NCBI GenBank assembly: GCA_022824365.1
Contig: JAJEAA010000007.1
Coordinates: 22,431 to 86,430, forward strand
Length of the DNA stretch: 64,000 nt
Reading direction: 5' to 3'
Source of the DNA: Anaerolineae bacterium
Lineage (GTDB): Bacteria; Chloroflexota; Anaerolineae; Aggregatilineales; Phototrophicaceae
The position numbers and the translations under genes were made by a program. The notes under the pieces are model-generated. The model was not told the DNA's origin, made no database searches, and worked only from the letters and a program-made list of their open reading frames with translations. How positions within the stretch are numbered: the stretch's first letter is position 1; each line of letters opens with the position of its first letter. Positions 20,611 to 29,947 of this stretch are shown piece after piece.

Positions 20611-21465
20611 ATGTCAAACAACAGGATTCGCGGACTAAGTTCGGTCCGTTTACATGCCTTGCAGACATATGCTTTCCTGGCGCGGAATTGGCATTTGACC
20701 CGGCGCTATTGGGGTTGGGAGGTGGTCTGGTTCTTCTACTCGCTGACCAGCGGTCTATCAGTTGTATTCATTGCCCAGGGGGCGGAAGCGTTGACGGGCC
20801 AGGCAGTCGGTTTCGATGTGCAATACCTGACAATGTATCTCATTATTGGGACGCTCGTGTGGCGTTATTTGTCCGCCATATTTATTCTGACCAGCGAAGT
20901 GATCGCCTGGGAACGCTGGGAAGGCACCATTGAATACACACTGATGGCGCCGGTGCGCCGCTGGGTGCATCTGGTCGGCCAGACTGCGTATTCATTAACT
21001 TACGGCTTGATTTCAACCTTGCTCATCGGCGTCGCCATGGCGCTTTTCTTTGAGCTGGATTTATCCAGCGCCAACCTGATCGGCGCTGGCGCGGTGATCT
21101 TGGCTGGCAGCCTATCGTTGGTTGGCATTGGCATACTGGCGAGCATTCTGCCCCTGCTGTATCCGGAGCGCGGCGCGCAAATGACCAACGTTGTTGAAGC
21201 GTCCTTTCTTTTGATCTCCGGCGTCTATTATCCGATCAGCGTATTGCCGGACTGGATGGAAACCATCGCCCAAATATCGCCAGTAACTTACGTGCTGGAT
21301 GGCGCGCGCGCCGCCATCCTCGATGGAGCGCCGCTGGCGGACATGCATCAGTACATAGTACCGTTGCTGGCGCTGGGGATTGTGACGTTGCCGCTAGGGT
21401 TGCGCGCATTCATAGCAGCGGAAAACTATGCCAAACGCGCCGGCAAGCTCAAGCGAGTCGGCTAA
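20611..21465 (+). CDS. ABC-2 type transporter, permease protein
   Basis: Membrane subunit paired with the ATPase encoded 12 nt upstream. The 284-residue protein has about six hydrophobic segments and the ABC-2 membrane pattern, including the late LLISGVYYPISVLPDWM stretch, which resembles the conserved region before the last helices in this family, and ISPVTYVLDGAR after it. The C-terminus is basic (NYAKRAGKLKRVG). It ends 16 nt from the convergent BrkB-like gene. The exported compound cannot be read from the sequence. Confidence 0.85.
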   Translation: MSNNRIRGLSSVRLHALQTYAFLARNWHLTRRYWGWEVVWFFYSLTSGLSVVFIAQGAEALTGQAVGFDVQYLTMYLIIGTLVWRYLSAIFILTSEVIAWERWEGTIEYTLMAPVRRWVHLVGQTAYSLTYGLISTLLIGVAMALFFELDLSSANLIGAGAVILAGSLSLVGIGILASILPLLYPERGAQMTNVVEASFLLISGVYYPISVLPDWMETIAQISPVTYVLDGARAAILDGAPLADMHQYIVPLLALGIVTLPLGLRAFIAAENYAKRAGKLKRVG

Positions 21466-21481
21466 GTCGGCCGGCTCCTTA

Positions 21482-22483
21482 TCAGTTGCCATCGGAGGCG
21501 CGCGCCTCAATTTGCCCGGCTATGCCATTTTCAGGGAGCCGCACCTGAATCTGACCATCGTGAATGGCGATGCTCACTGAAGGGTGGTTGGCGGAAGCTT
21601 GGCTATGCCGGTTAATAATCCACTCGTTCAGATGCGAGCAGAATTCGGCGCTGAAAAGAAAGATCGCGGCGATCAAAAAAGCCCAAAACAGGAAGACGAT
21701 CACAGTAGCGATGCCGCCATAGACGAACTGGAAGCCGGCGACGCTGCTCATATAAAGGCCGAAGCCGCTTTTCGCCAGTTCCCAGCCGACCGCGCCTAGC
21801 AAGGCCGCCGGCAGCACCGCGTCCCAATGCACGTAGCGCGCCGGCACAAAGCGAAACAGAAGACCAAAAATCACGACATCCAAGCCGAAAGGCAAGAAAC
21901 GGATACCGATACTGAGCCAAAGGCTCGGCTGATCAAGCAAGAATACAGACAGCAGCCGCAGCACGCCCGATGTGAGGAAAGAGGCGATTATCAAAGCCAC
22001 CAGCGCCAAGCTGATGCCGACCGCCTGCAAGCGCAGCTTCCAGATATTGCGGCCGTTGGGGACGCGGAAGATCTCGTCAAGCGACGCGGTCAAGTTCGAA
22101 AAGAGGCTCAAGGAAGACCAGACGATGGTCATGATGGCCACGATGCCGAAAGAGTTGGATTGTTCGAGAGATTCGTCGAAGATGTCGCGGACGAATTCCA
22201 CGATGACTTCATCTTCAGGCAAGAAGACGCGCAGACCGTTGGCGATTTGTTCCTGGGCGGCGGCCGGTTCGAGCAAGCCGCCGATGAATACAGCCAGCAG
22301 CAGCATCAAGGGAAAAAGTGAGAACAGCGCAAAAAAGGCAAGCGCCGCCGATTGCCTCGAACTGTAGCGACCGAAACTGCGAAATGTACTGAGCAAGATT
22401 TGCGGCAGGGCGCGCGTGGTATCACTGCGGGCGGACCACCAGCGGCGCGCGATGCGCCATAATTTCCCGGCCATCGGGCTCAT
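21482..22483 (-). CDS. YihY/BrkB-family membrane protein
   Basis: A 333-residue inner-membrane protein of the YihY/virulence factor BrkB family (older name: ribonuclease BN, a misassignment). It has a cytoplasmic N-terminus, SAALAFFALFSLFPLML as first helix, about six hydrophobic segments in all, and the FVYGGIATVIVFLFW stretch near the end that is common in the family. The C-terminal 60 residues are hydrophilic. A TATAAT on the minus strand (22527-22522), about 40 nt before the ATG, could be its -10. The molecular function of the family is not settled. Confidence 0.85.
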   Translation of the reverse strand: MSPMAGKLWRIARRWWSARSDTTRALPQILLSTFRSFGRYSSRQSAALAFFALFSLFPLMLLLAVFIGGLLEPAAAQEQIANGLRVFLPEDEVIVEFVRDIFDESLEQSNSFGIVAIMTIVWSSLSLFSNLTASLDEIFRVPNGRNIWKLRLQAVGISLALVALIIASFLTSGVLRLLSVFLLDQPSLWLSIGIRFLPFGLDVVIFGLLFRFVPARYVHWDAVLPAALLGAVGWELAKSGFGLYMSSVAGFQFVYGGIATVIVFLFWAFLIAAIFLFSAEFCSHLNEWIINRHSQASANHPSVSIAIHDGQIQVRLPENGIAGQIEARASDGN

Positions 22484-22569
22484 CGACGGCGACCCTCAAG
22501 ATCGGAAGGAACCATGTTCTCATTATACATGGATAGCGGGCTAGGGTTTCGCCGCCGACGCCTAAGCGT

Positions 22570-23751
22570 TTAGCTCAGCCAGGTCCGGCGCAGAAGATCA
22601 GCGTAATTGCCGCCGGGCGTGATCTGCCCGAGGACAGTCGATTCTCGCGCGCCGGTAAAAGCGGGGATGGTTGCGGGCCGGCCATGCCAGGTCTCGTGAG
22701 CCAGCACGGCAAAGACAAGCGCTTCCTTGAAATCGCTGTCCATGCCAATATCCTCGTGCGTCAAAAATCGCGCGGGCGCAAGCAACTCGCGCAGCATGCC
22801 GACGATAACAGGATTGTGACGCCCGCCTCCGCCGAGGATAACCTCGTGGATGGGCGCGGGCGCAAAGCGCTTATAGGCATCGGCGATGTTGGTGGCGGTC
22901 AGCGCGGTTAAGGTGGCGATGATCTCATGGTCCTCCAATCCCCGTTTCCGCGCCTCAACCAGCAACTGCAGCGCCGCCGCTGTGCCGAAGGTCTCGCGCC
23001 CGGTCGTCTTGGGATAGGCGCGCGAATAATAAGGATGGCTCAGGAGTTCATCGAGCCATTCCTCATTGACTCGGCCTTGCCGCGCCAGTTGACCATCGCG
23101 GTCGTAGGTCCAAGCGCCCTCGGTCAATTCCCCCGCGGCAATGTCAAGCAGCGCATTGCCGGGACCGGTGTCAAAGGCGATGGGTTCGGATGAATCATCG
23201 GCGAGCGGCGGGAGGAAGGTGACGTTGCCCATGCCGCCGATATTCTGCACGGCGCGCCAATGCCGCGGATGACGCAGCAGCAGCCAATCGACATAACTCG
23301 TCAGAGGCGCGCCTTGCCCGCCGGCGGCGATATCGCGGGCGCGGAAATTGCTGATGGTCGTGACGCCAGCGCGTTCAGCGAGTACCGACGCTTCGACGAC
23401 TTGAAGCGAGGCGCTGACATTGCCGTCGGCCATGACGTTGTGCCAAAGCGTATGTCCGTGCGAGCCGATCAAGTCCACTTGCTTTGCCGACATGCCCGCC
23501 TGCTGGATCGCGCCCAGAGCGGACTCCGCGAAGACCTCGGCGAGATCGACGTTTAACGCGGCGATTTCGTCCACACTGCTATCGAACGGGTCGCAGCATT
23601 TCAGGATGCGTTGACGCACGGCTGGATCGTAGGGGAAAGTGACGCCATGAAGCAAGGTTGCGCTTAAGTTCCCCGGCGCGCCCTTGATTTCGCAGAGCGC
23701 GACATCAACGCCATCAGCGGAAGTGCCGGACATTAGGCCGATGATTATCAT
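22570..23751 (-). CDS. anmK: Anhydro-N-acetylmuramic acid kinase
   Basis: Cytoplasmic kinase that phosphorylates and opens 1,6-anhydro-MurNAc during cell-wall recycling. The 393-residue protein begins with the ATP-binding hallmark GLMSGTSADGVDVAL. It carries GSHGHTLWH, QNIGGMGNVTFLP, FDTGPGN and the second phosphate motif ILGGGGRHNPV, all in the usual order. Length is typical. No MurQ or NagZ partner lies in the window. It is transcribed alone on the minus strand. Confidence 0.93.
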   Translation of the reverse strand: MIIIGLMSGTSADGVDVALCEIKGAPGNLSATLLHGVTFPYDPAVRQRILKCCDPFDSSVDEIAALNVDLAEVFAESALGAIQQAGMSAKQVDLIGSHGHTLWHNVMADGNVSASLQVVEASVLAERAGVTTISNFRARDIAAGGQGAPLTSYVDWLLLRHPRHWRAVQNIGGMGNVTFLPPLADDSSEPIAFDTGPGNALLDIAAGELTEGAWTYDRDGQLARQGRVNEEWLDELLSHPYYSRAYPKTTGRETFGTAAALQLLVEARKRGLEDHEIIATLTALTATNIADAYKRFAPAPIHEVILGGGGRHNPVIVGMLRELLAPARFLTHEDIGMDSDFKEALVFAVLAHETWHGRPATIPAFTGARESTVLGQITPGGNYADLLRRTWLS

Positions 23752-23840
23752 TCAGCGTACCTTGGTCTCTTCGACAAACCGTCGCCGTTATGAAGCCACG
23801 GAGTTTTCGCGTTTCCTTTGAGGCATCCGGCTTTTCAGAA

Positions 23841-24254
23841 CTAAACGGACTCGGCGTATTTCTTGAAATTGTCGAGAATCGCTTGCCAGCCAGCCCGCTG
23901 CATGTCAGCCGGGTTTGTCGCTTCCGCATCGAATCTTGTGGTGACCTTCGTTGAATCAGCGACATCCTCGAATGTAGTTTGAGCCTGCCGGCCGTCGGTC
24001 ATCGTGTAGGCGATCCGGGATCCGTCAATGACCTCGTCGTAGATGGCTTCAAAGTCAAAGCCAAAACTCCCGTCCTTGGCTTCCATTCTACTGCAAAGTC
24101 GGCCGCCAACTCGGAGGTCATTCTCGGCGCGCGGGCAACTCCAGTCGTCAGAGGCGAAGTTCCAATTTGTGATGTGGTCAGGCTGGTTGAAGAACTGCCA
24201 GACCGCCCGCCGCTCTCGGTCTACAAGGACTTCGACTATGATCTTTTCGCCCAT
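23841..24254 (-). CDS. SRPBCC-domain protein (AHSA1-like)
   Basis: A 137-residue single-domain protein of the START/SRPBCC fold, which binds hydrophobic ligands in a deep pocket. Family features visible are the early RRAVWQFFNQPDHITNWN stretch, a central GGRL-type strand pair and the C-terminal helix GWQAILDNFKKY, close to AHSA1/YndB members. These are often stress proteins or polyketide-like cyclases, but the substrate is unknown. A start AUG at 24254 fits family length. It lies just downstream of two tRNA genes on the same strand. Confidence 0.8.
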   Translation of the reverse strand: MGEKIIVEVLVDRERRAVWQFFNQPDHITNWNFASDDWSCPRAENDLRVGGRLCSRMEAKDGSFGFDFEAIYDEVIDGSRIAYTMTDGRQAQTTFEDVADSTKVTTRFDAEATNPADMQRAGWQAILDNFKKYAESV

Positions 24255-24363
24255 CCAGCACCTTCTGTTTCTATCCGGCTAACATTTGGCGACCAGGTCG
24301 ACGCCAAAGACACTAAAGGTGGCGGGATATGACGTCCTTGCGGACAACCAACGGATATAAGGC

Positions 24364-24450
24364 GGAGAGGACAGGATTCGAACCTGCGGTACCCTTAACA
24401 GGTACAACCGCTTAGCAGGCGGCCCCAATCAACCACTCTGGCACCTCTCC
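24364..24450 (-). tRNA. tRNA-Ser (anticodon GCU)
   Basis: An 87-nt class II tRNA with a 7-bp acceptor stem GGAGAGG/CCTCTCC, a D-arm beginning TGCCAGAGTGG, the anticodon loop CTGCTAA (anticodon GCT, reading AGC and AGU), a long variable arm (GTACC/GGTAC) and a T-loop with GGTTCGAATCC. CCA is not encoded. Confidence 0.95.
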
Positions 24451-24485
24451 CATAAACGTTATTCCATTGTAAACAGGTTTAAGGC

Positions 24486-24571
24486 GGAGAGGACAGGATT
24501 CGAACCTGCGGTACGGAAGACCGTACAATGGTTTTCAAGACCATCGCCTTAAACCACTCGGCCACCTCTCC
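24486..24571 (-). tRNA. tRNA-Ser (anticodon UGA)
   Basis: An 86-nt class II tRNA with the same acceptor and T arms as its neighbour 35 nt away. The anticodon loop is CTTGAAA (anticodon TGA, reading UCN, mainly UCA). The variable arm GTACGG/CCGTAC is long, as expected for serine. CCA is not encoded. Confidence 0.95.
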
Positions 24572-24655
24572 AACGTTTAGCCGTGACGTGGCGACGGTCA
24601 TGCTAGCATAGGGACAAGTTCCTGTCAACTTTGCGTTGCGCGGGGCCCGCGCCGG

Positions 24656-24684
24656 TTGAGTCCCGCTGCCTCCTCGACTATACT
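24656..24684 (+). promoter_or_regulatory. Predicted promoter of the CPBP protease gene
   Basis: TTGAGT (24656-24661), a 17-bp spacer and TATACT (24679-24684), about 30 nt before the ATG. Confidence 0.5.
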
Positions 24685-24713
24685 GCAGCGGCAAAGGCGA
24701 GAAAGTAAAGGCG

Positions 24714-25580
24714 ATGACGCTGGAAATTGCTGGCTTGGCCGGCACCTGCTTCGTGGCGATTGCAACGAATCTCGAGCAACGGCGTCGCGACGAGTTGAGC
24801 TCCTCAGCTCTGTCAAGGATGCCTCGCTCAAGTGTTAATCGAATTTGGCATCTTCTTGGCGCGCTTTGCCGCCGTCTTGATCCGCAGAATCGCGCGAAAT
24901 TCGAGCCGAGCAACCTGGTTCACCGCGCAGCCGCGCTACTGATACTCATGTATAGCGCGCTGGTCTTTGCGCAAGCGACGCGGGGCAGCGCCGCGAGCGG
25001 AATCGACTTTTCCGCCGCTGACTCGCTGGCGTGGACTCTGCGGCTCTCGGCGAGTTTCATCGTTTATTTGGGACTAGCCCTGTTAGGTGTGGGCTGGCTG
25101 ACCCGTCGGAGCCTGCCCGCTGCCTTCAAGCGGCTGAACCTTACTGCTCCCAATCGACGCGATTGGCTGGCGGCATCGGCGCTCGCGATTGCTCTATTTA
25201 CGCTGGCGCAAGCGGGGGTGGCGCTTTGGGCAAGTTCGGTATCACCGGCTGTTTTCGATATGCAGACCCTGGCTGCCCGCCAGATATTCGAGGCGCTCAA
25301 CGAATTCTTGCCGGCCGGCATTTTGCTGGCGCTGGCATCCGCCCTGGGCGAGGAGATACTTGTCCGCGGCGCGCTGCAGCCGGTCTTCGGCATCGTCGTC
25401 TCGTCACTCTTTTTTGTGCTGCTGCATTCGCAGTACATGTTCACTCCGGCAGCCCTGATCCTGTTCCTGGTTTCGCTGGGCTTCGGCTGGCTGAGGCGTC
25501 GCCGGGGCGTCAGCGCCTCAATCATTTGCCATGCGGCTTACAACATGCTGCCCTTTTTGGTTCATCGTCTGGCAGCATAG
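24714..25580 (+). CDS. CPBP family intramembrane glutamic metalloprotease
   Basis: A 288-residue membrane protease of the CPBP (CAAX prenyl protease-like, Abi) group. All three motifs are intact: GEEILVRG (about residue 218), FFVLLHSQY and HAAYN near the C-terminus. The N-terminal 65 residues are hydrophilic and the ATG could be further downstream (24819). Roles of bacterial members range from bacteriocin immunity to signalling; none can be assigned here. It precedes rlmN by 27 nt and may be cotranscribed with it. Confidence 0.82.
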   Translation: MTLEIAGLAGTCFVAIATNLEQRRRDELSSSALSRMPRSSVNRIWHLLGALCRRLDPQNRAKFEPSNLVHRAAALLILMYSALVFAQATRGSAASGIDFSAADSLAWTLRLSASFIVYLGLALLGVGWLTRRSLPAAFKRLNLTAPNRRDWLAASALAIALFTLAQAGVALWASSVSPAVFDMQTLAARQIFEALNEFLPAGILLALASALGEEILVRGALQPVFGIVVSSLFFVLLHSQYMFTPAALILFLVSLGFGWLRRRRGVSASIICHAAYNMLPFLVHRLAA

Positions 25581-25607
25581 AGTCCTAATCGCAGAGAGCT
25601 TGGGCTG

Positions 25608-26651
25608 ATGAGAAACATTTACGAATTGAGCTTCGATGACTTGATTGAGCTCGTCAGCGAACTGGGCGAAAAGCGCTTCCGCGCGCGGCAAATCTGGGAC
25701 TGGATCTACGACAAGCGGGTGGCCGGGTTTGACGCGATGAGAAACTTGCCGCAGTCAACTATCAAGAGACTCAGCGAGGCAGCCAGCTTGGGCAGCCTTG
25801 AGCTGGCCGCGCGGCAGGTCAGCCGCGATGGCACGGAGAAGCGCCTTTACCGCCTCCAAGATGGACAGTTGATCGAGTCGGTCTTGATGCCTTACGACGA
25901 CAAACGGAAGACCGCCTGCATCTCGTCCCAGGCCGGCTGCGCGATGGGATGTGTCTTCTGCGCGACCGGGCAGATGGGCTTCGGGCGGCAGCTCGGCGCG
26001 GCTGAGATATTCGAGCAAGTGATGATATTCGCGCGAGATTTGGCGGCCCGCGGCGAGCGGCTGAGCAATGTGGTCTTCATGGGCATGGGCGAACCTTTTC
26101 ACAATTACGACGAGTCGCTCGAAGCTATCCGCTGGCTGATGGATCGGCTGGGCATCGGCGCTCGTCACATCACTGTCAGCACAGTTGGATTAGCCCCGCA
26201 GATCCGCCGCTTCGCCGATGAGAGCTTGCAGGTCAATTTGGCCGTTAGCTTGCACAAGTCGGACGATGCCGAGCGCAGCGCATTGATGCCGGTCAATCGG
26301 CGCTGGAATATCGACGAGCTCATGGCTGCCTGCCGCTACTATGTCAAGCGGACGAATCGGCGGATCACATTCGAGTGGGCGGCGATCGCGGACGAAAACG
26401 ATACAGAGGAGGAAGCGCGGCGCCTGGGGCAGTTGCTCGCCGGCTTGCTCTGTCACGTCAATATCATCCCGCTAAATCCCATTGGCGGTTACGCCGGCGC
26501 GCCAGCCCCAGCGGCGAATCTTGACCGCTTCATTGCGATCTTGCGGCAATATGGCGTCGGCGCAACCGTGCGCGTCCGCCGCGGGATTGACATCGACGCC
26601 GGCTGCGGCCAGCTGAAAACAGCGGTGCTGAGCCGGGATGAGATTGCCTGA
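25608..26651 (+). CDS. rlmN: Dual-specificity 23S rRNA/tRNA (adenine-C2) methyltransferase RlmN
   Basis: Radical-SAM enzyme that methylates C2 of A2503 in 23S rRNA and A37 in some tRNAs. The 347-residue protein has the helical N-terminal domain (RARQIWDWIYDKRV), the radical-SAM cluster motif CAMGCVFC (CxxxCxxC, about residue 111), the GMGEPFHNY motif and the C-terminal VRRGIDIDAGCGQL containing the resolving cysteine. Length and order are typical. The family member Cfr differs in substrate position; the context (rpe, fakA downstream) favours RlmN. Confidence 0.94.
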   Translation: MRNIYELSFDDLIELVSELGEKRFRARQIWDWIYDKRVAGFDAMRNLPQSTIKRLSEAASLGSLELAARQVSRDGTEKRLYRLQDGQLIESVLMPYDDKRKTACISSQAGCAMGCVFCATGQMGFGRQLGAAEIFEQVMIFARDLAARGERLSNVVFMGMGEPFHNYDESLEAIRWLMDRLGIGARHITVSTVGLAPQIRRFADESLQVNLAVSLHKSDDAERSALMPVNRRWNIDELMAACRYYVKRTNRRITFEWAAIADENDTEEEARRLGQLLAGLLCHVNIIPLNPIGGYAGAPAPAANLDRFIAILRQYGVGATVRVRRGIDIDAGCGQLKTAVLSRDEIA

Positions 26652-26701
26652 TCGCTCCCACTGCAGATTCGTTCCCGCGCTTGCGGGACGGTGGCGATGT
26701 G

Positions 26702-26730
26702 TTGCAGTCGGGCTCGTAAAGCAGTAAGAT
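26702..26730 (+). promoter_or_regulatory. Possible promoter of the rpe-fakA-degV-recG operon
   Basis: TTGCAG (26702-26707), a 17-bp spacer and TAAGAT (26725-26730). Both hexamers are moderate. Confidence 0.35.
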
Positions 26731-26766
26731 CATAATTGCGGACGACGCAGACCATTGAGCGGCAAT

Positions 26767-27444
26767 ATGCGCAATTCAAGGATAAAGATCGCGCCATCAA
26801 TATTGGCGGCTGATTTCCGCCGTCTTGGCGAGCAAGTCTCAGAAGCTCAAGCCGGCGGCGCGGATCTAATCCACATAGATGTCATGGACGGGCGCTTTGT
26901 GCCCAACATCACGATGGGTCCGCTGGTGGTGGAGGCAGTGGCCAAGGTGGCTGCGATTCCGCTGGATGTGCATCTGATGATCGTGGAACCGGAACGCTTC
27001 TTCAGACGTTTCGCCGATAGCGGCGCCGATATCATCACCGTGCATGTGGAAGCCTGCCAGCATTTGCACCGCGTCCTCAGGCAGATCAGCGAGGTCGGCT
27101 GCCGCGCGGGCGTCGCGCTGAATCCACATACATCCCCGTCAGCCATCGCTGAAATTCTGGACATGATCCAAGTCATCAATGTCATGACGGTCAATCCCGG
27201 CTTCGGCGGTCAACGCTTCATCGCCAGCACGTTGGCGAAGATACGGCGCCTGCGCAATTTGACGGATGCGCTCTCCACAGAAGTAGATATCGAAGTCGAC
27301 GGCGGCATAAACCCGGCGACAATTGGCGACGCCTTCGAGGCCGGCGCAAACGTAGCGATTGCCGGCACTTGCGTTTTCGAGCACGAGCGGGGCATCGCGG
27401 CCGGCATAAACGAATTGCGCGCTGCCCTCCCCGCTTCATGTTGA
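26767..27444 (+). CDS. rpe: Ribulose-phosphate 3-epimerase
   Basis: TIM-barrel enzyme of the pentose phosphate pathway that interconverts ribulose-5-phosphate and xylulose-5-phosphate. The 225-residue protein starts IAPSILAADF and has HIDVMDGRFVPNITMG with metal-binding His and Asp, DVHLMI, MTVNPGFGGQ and EVDGGI. The ATG at 26767 fits best; a TTG four codons upstream is possible. Its stop codon overlaps the start of the DAK2-domain gene, so the two are translationally linked. Catalysis and length are as in the family. Confidence 0.95.
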   Translation: MRNSRIKIAPSILAADFRRLGEQVSEAQAGGADLIHIDVMDGRFVPNITMGPLVVEAVAKVAAIPLDVHLMIVEPERFFRRFADSGADIITVHVEACQHLHRVLRQISEVGCRAGVALNPHTSPSAIAEILDMIQVINVMTVNPGFGGQRFIASTLAKIRRLRNLTDALSTEVDIEVDGGINPATIGDAFEAGANVAIAGTCVFEHERGIAAGINELRAALPASC

Positions 27445-29072
27445 CTAATCCGATGACGAATACCAGCATTGATGGCAGAGTGCTCAAGGCAATGTTTGGC
27501 GCCGGCGTCGAACACGTGTCGAACAATGTCGCTCTGATCAACGAGCTTAATGTCTTTCCCGTGCCCGACGGCGACACGGGAATCAATCTCTACCACACAT
27601 TGCAGCGGGCTTGGCAAGAGATCACGAGCATGGATGAAGACGCGACAGGCGTCGTGGCGGAGCGATTTGCTTATGGCGCTTTGATGGGAGCGCGCGGCAA
27701 TAGCGGGACAATCATGTCGCAGTTGCTTACCGGCTTCGCCGATGGCCTTGGGCAGGCGCCCCTGCTAACCGCCCCTCTGTTCATCGATGCTTGTCGCTCG
27801 GCGGTGGCCCGCGCTTACGCCGCCGTTTCGCATCCCGTCGAAGGCACGATACTGACGGTGGCGAGAGAATCGCTTGAAGCGCTATCGGCAGATGCGTCGC
27901 TCGCTGAAAACCTCGCCTCTCTCGTTGACGCCGCGGGGACATCGCTGAACAACACGCCGAATCTACTGCCGCTATTAAAAGAAGCCGGAGTCGTCGATGC
28001 CGGCGGCATGGGATTGCTCTGTTTTCTGCAAGGCATTCAGCAGAAGCAGCGCCAAGACGAGACACAAATTCAGGTACCCGCCATCAGCCATCTTGAGCGG
28101 CCGGCTCCGCTGTCTTCGTCCGTCGAGGCATACGGCTACGATATTCAATTTCTGATGCTGGGCGAGTTGCTGGATGTCGCTGCCGTCCTTCAAGAAATGG
28201 AGCAGCTGGGCTGGTCGGTGATCGTAGTCGGCAACCCATCGGCTGTCAAAGTTCATCTTCACGCCGATAATCCCGCCCCAGCGCTGGACTACGCCGTGAG
28301 GAGCGGGGCGGCTTTGACAGACGTGGTGATCGAGAATATGCAGCTCCAGGCGCGGGACTTTGCCATGCGCCGGGGGCAGCAGGCGCTTGATGCGGGCGCG
28401 CCGGAGGTTTCGGTCATTGCGGTGGCGGATGGCGCTGGCATGCAAGCCATCTTTCGGGATTTGAATTGCGCTTCGATCATTGCGGGCGGCGCGGGCAAGA
28501 ATCCATCAACAGAAGACTTCCTGGGCGCAATTGAGCGGAATCCGGCGCCGAACGTCATTATCCTGCCCAACCACAAAGATGTCGTGCAGGCGGCTGAGCA
28601 AGCGGCCAGTTTGCAAACAGCCAAACGAGCGCGCATTGTGCCAACTACAAGCATGCCCCAAGGCATAAGCGCGATGGTCGCGTTTGGAGACGCGACTGAT
28701 AAGAACATCGAATACGATGCGATAGTTGCGGCGATGGAAGCAGCCTGCGCCGCAGTCAATACGATCGGGATCACGCGAGCCACTCGCGAAGCCCGAATCA
28801 ACGGCCTGGACATTCATCAGCGAGACTTCCTTGCTATAATAGATGGGGTTATAGGGGCGGCTGCGACAGACATAGAAAGCGCGCTGAGCAAGGCTCTCGC
28901 GTTCATTGACATTGAAGATAAAGAACTTGCGACGCTGTATTGCGGCGCCGGATTCGCAATCTCGACCGCAAATGATCTCATTGAGAGTTTATTATTGACC
29001 ATTAAGGGAATAGAATTTGAAGCAGTACACGGTGGCCAGTCTTTGTATCCGCTCTTGGTAAGCATCGAATAA
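27438..29072 (+). CDS. fakA: FakA-like kinase (DAK2/DhaL domain) of fatty acid activation
   Basis: ATP-binding partner of the two-component fatty acid kinase, which phosphorylates fatty acids bound to FakB (DegV) proteins. The 544-residue protein has the DhaL domain at the N-terminus with the nucleotide/Mg motif VPDGDTGINL and GARGNSGTI, followed by a C-terminal DAK1-like domain of unclear role. Two degV genes follow directly, matching the known FakA-FakB pairing. It overlaps rpe by 7 nt. A DegV-independent dihydroxyacetone kinase role is unlikely with this domain layout. Confidence 0.85.
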   Translation: MLTNPMTNTSIDGRVLKAMFGAGVEHVSNNVALINELNVFPVPDGDTGINLYHTLQRAWQEITSMDEDATGVVAERFAYGALMGARGNSGTIMSQLLTGFADGLGQAPLLTAPLFIDACRSAVARAYAAVSHPVEGTILTVARESLEALSADASLAENLASLVDAAGTSLNNTPNLLPLLKEAGVVDAGGMGLLCFLQGIQQKQRQDETQIQVPAISHLERPAPLSSSVEAYGYDIQFLMLGELLDVAAVLQEMEQLGWSVIVVGNPSAVKVHLHADNPAPALDYAVRSGAALTDVVIENMQLQARDFAMRRGQQALDAGAPEVSVIAVADGAGMQAIFRDLNCASIIAGGAGKNPSTEDFLGAIERNPAPNVIILPNHKDVVQAAEQAASLQTAKRARIVPTTSMPQGISAMVAFGDATDKNIEYDAIVAAMEAACAAVNTIGITRATREARINGLDIHQRDFLAIIDGVIGAAATDIESALSKALAFIDIEDKELATLYCGAGFAISTANDLIESLLLTIKGIEFEAVHGGQSLYPLLVSIE

Positions 29073-29947
29073 TGTCGAGAATCCAGATCGTAACTGATAG
29101 TGGCGCGCGCTTTTCCAATCCACGGTTGGTGCGGCATTTCCCCGTGACCATTATCCCCAACACTATCGAGATTGCCGGGAAACGTTACCAGGAAGACATC
29201 GACCTGAATACGGAAGAAGCCTTCCGGTTGATGTCGCGGTTGGATGCTCCGCCAAAGATCATACCGCCATCGGAAAACGATTATGCCGAGCTCTTCGCGC
29301 GCCTCTCCCACTTCGCCGATGCCGTGATCTCCATCCATCCCTCGCGCGAGCTTTCAGAGAGTTGGCAGAACGGCCGCCTGGCGGCGCAGCAGATAAACGG
29401 CAACTGTGAGATCGCCGTGGTGGATTCGCAGAGCCTCTGCGCCGGTCAAGGCATGCTCATCCGGGTGGCGGCGCGCGCGGCGCAGGAAAAAGAGACGGCT
29501 GAGGATATCATTCAGACCGTGCGCCAAGCCGTCAACAGAATCTATTCGGTGTATTGCATTGAGGATTTGAACTTCCTGCGCGCCAATGGTCTTATCAAAG
29601 CATCGCACGCGATATTAAGCCAGCGCCTTGAGATCAAACCTTTTGTCAGTCTCGAGGACGGCCAGATCATCGTCATCGAAAAAGTACTCACGCGCAGCGA
29701 GGCCATCGAGCGGCTGGTCGAATTCCTGGTGGAATTCACCGAACTGGAGGACGCTGTCATATTACAGGATAGAAAACATATCAGCGAGGAAACGCGGATT
29801 ATGCAAGATCGCCTGGCTATGGAATTCCCGGGCCAGCATTTTCCCTTCACAATGTATAGCGCGACGATGGCTACTTATCTCGGCATCGCCGCTACCGGTG
29901 TTGCCGTCCTCGAGAAAGAGGGCGACATTTTGGACGATGACTTCTAG
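29072..29947 (+). CDS. fakB: DegV/FakB family fatty-acid-binding protein (first of two)
   Basis: A 291-residue DegV-fold protein that carries a fatty acid for phosphorylation by FakA. The fold starts IQIVTDSGARF, with EDIDLNTEEAF, PPSENDY (the usual serine-rich SQPS stretch is altered), and the end GVAVLEKEGD. It starts inside the fakA stop (TAATG) and its own end overlaps the next degV gene by 11 nt, indicating tight coupling. Lipid specificity cannot be predicted from sequence. Confidence 0.82.
   Translation: MSRIQIVTDSGARFSNPRLVRHFPVTIIPNTIEIAGKRYQEDIDLNTEEAFRLMSRLDAPPKIIPPSENDYAELFARLSHFADAVISIHPSRELSESWQNGRLAAQQINGNCEIAVVDSQSLCAGQGMLIRVAARAAQEKETAEDIIQTVRQAVNRIYSVYCIEDLNFLRANGLIKASHAILSQRLEIKPFVSLEDGQIIVIEKVLTRSEAIERLVEFLVEFTELEDAVILQDRKHISEETRIMQDRLAMEFPGQHFPFTMYSATMATYLGIAATGVAVLEKEGDILDDDF

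Noticed and set aside
24479..24913. A 144-codon minus-strand frame over tRNA-Ser(UGA)
   Set aside because: The C-terminal third is the tRNA itself read as protein; the rest is opposite a CPBP gene.
29628..29936. A 103-codon upstream extension of the second degV gene
   Set aside because: It lies entirely inside the first degV in another frame; the family start is at 29937.
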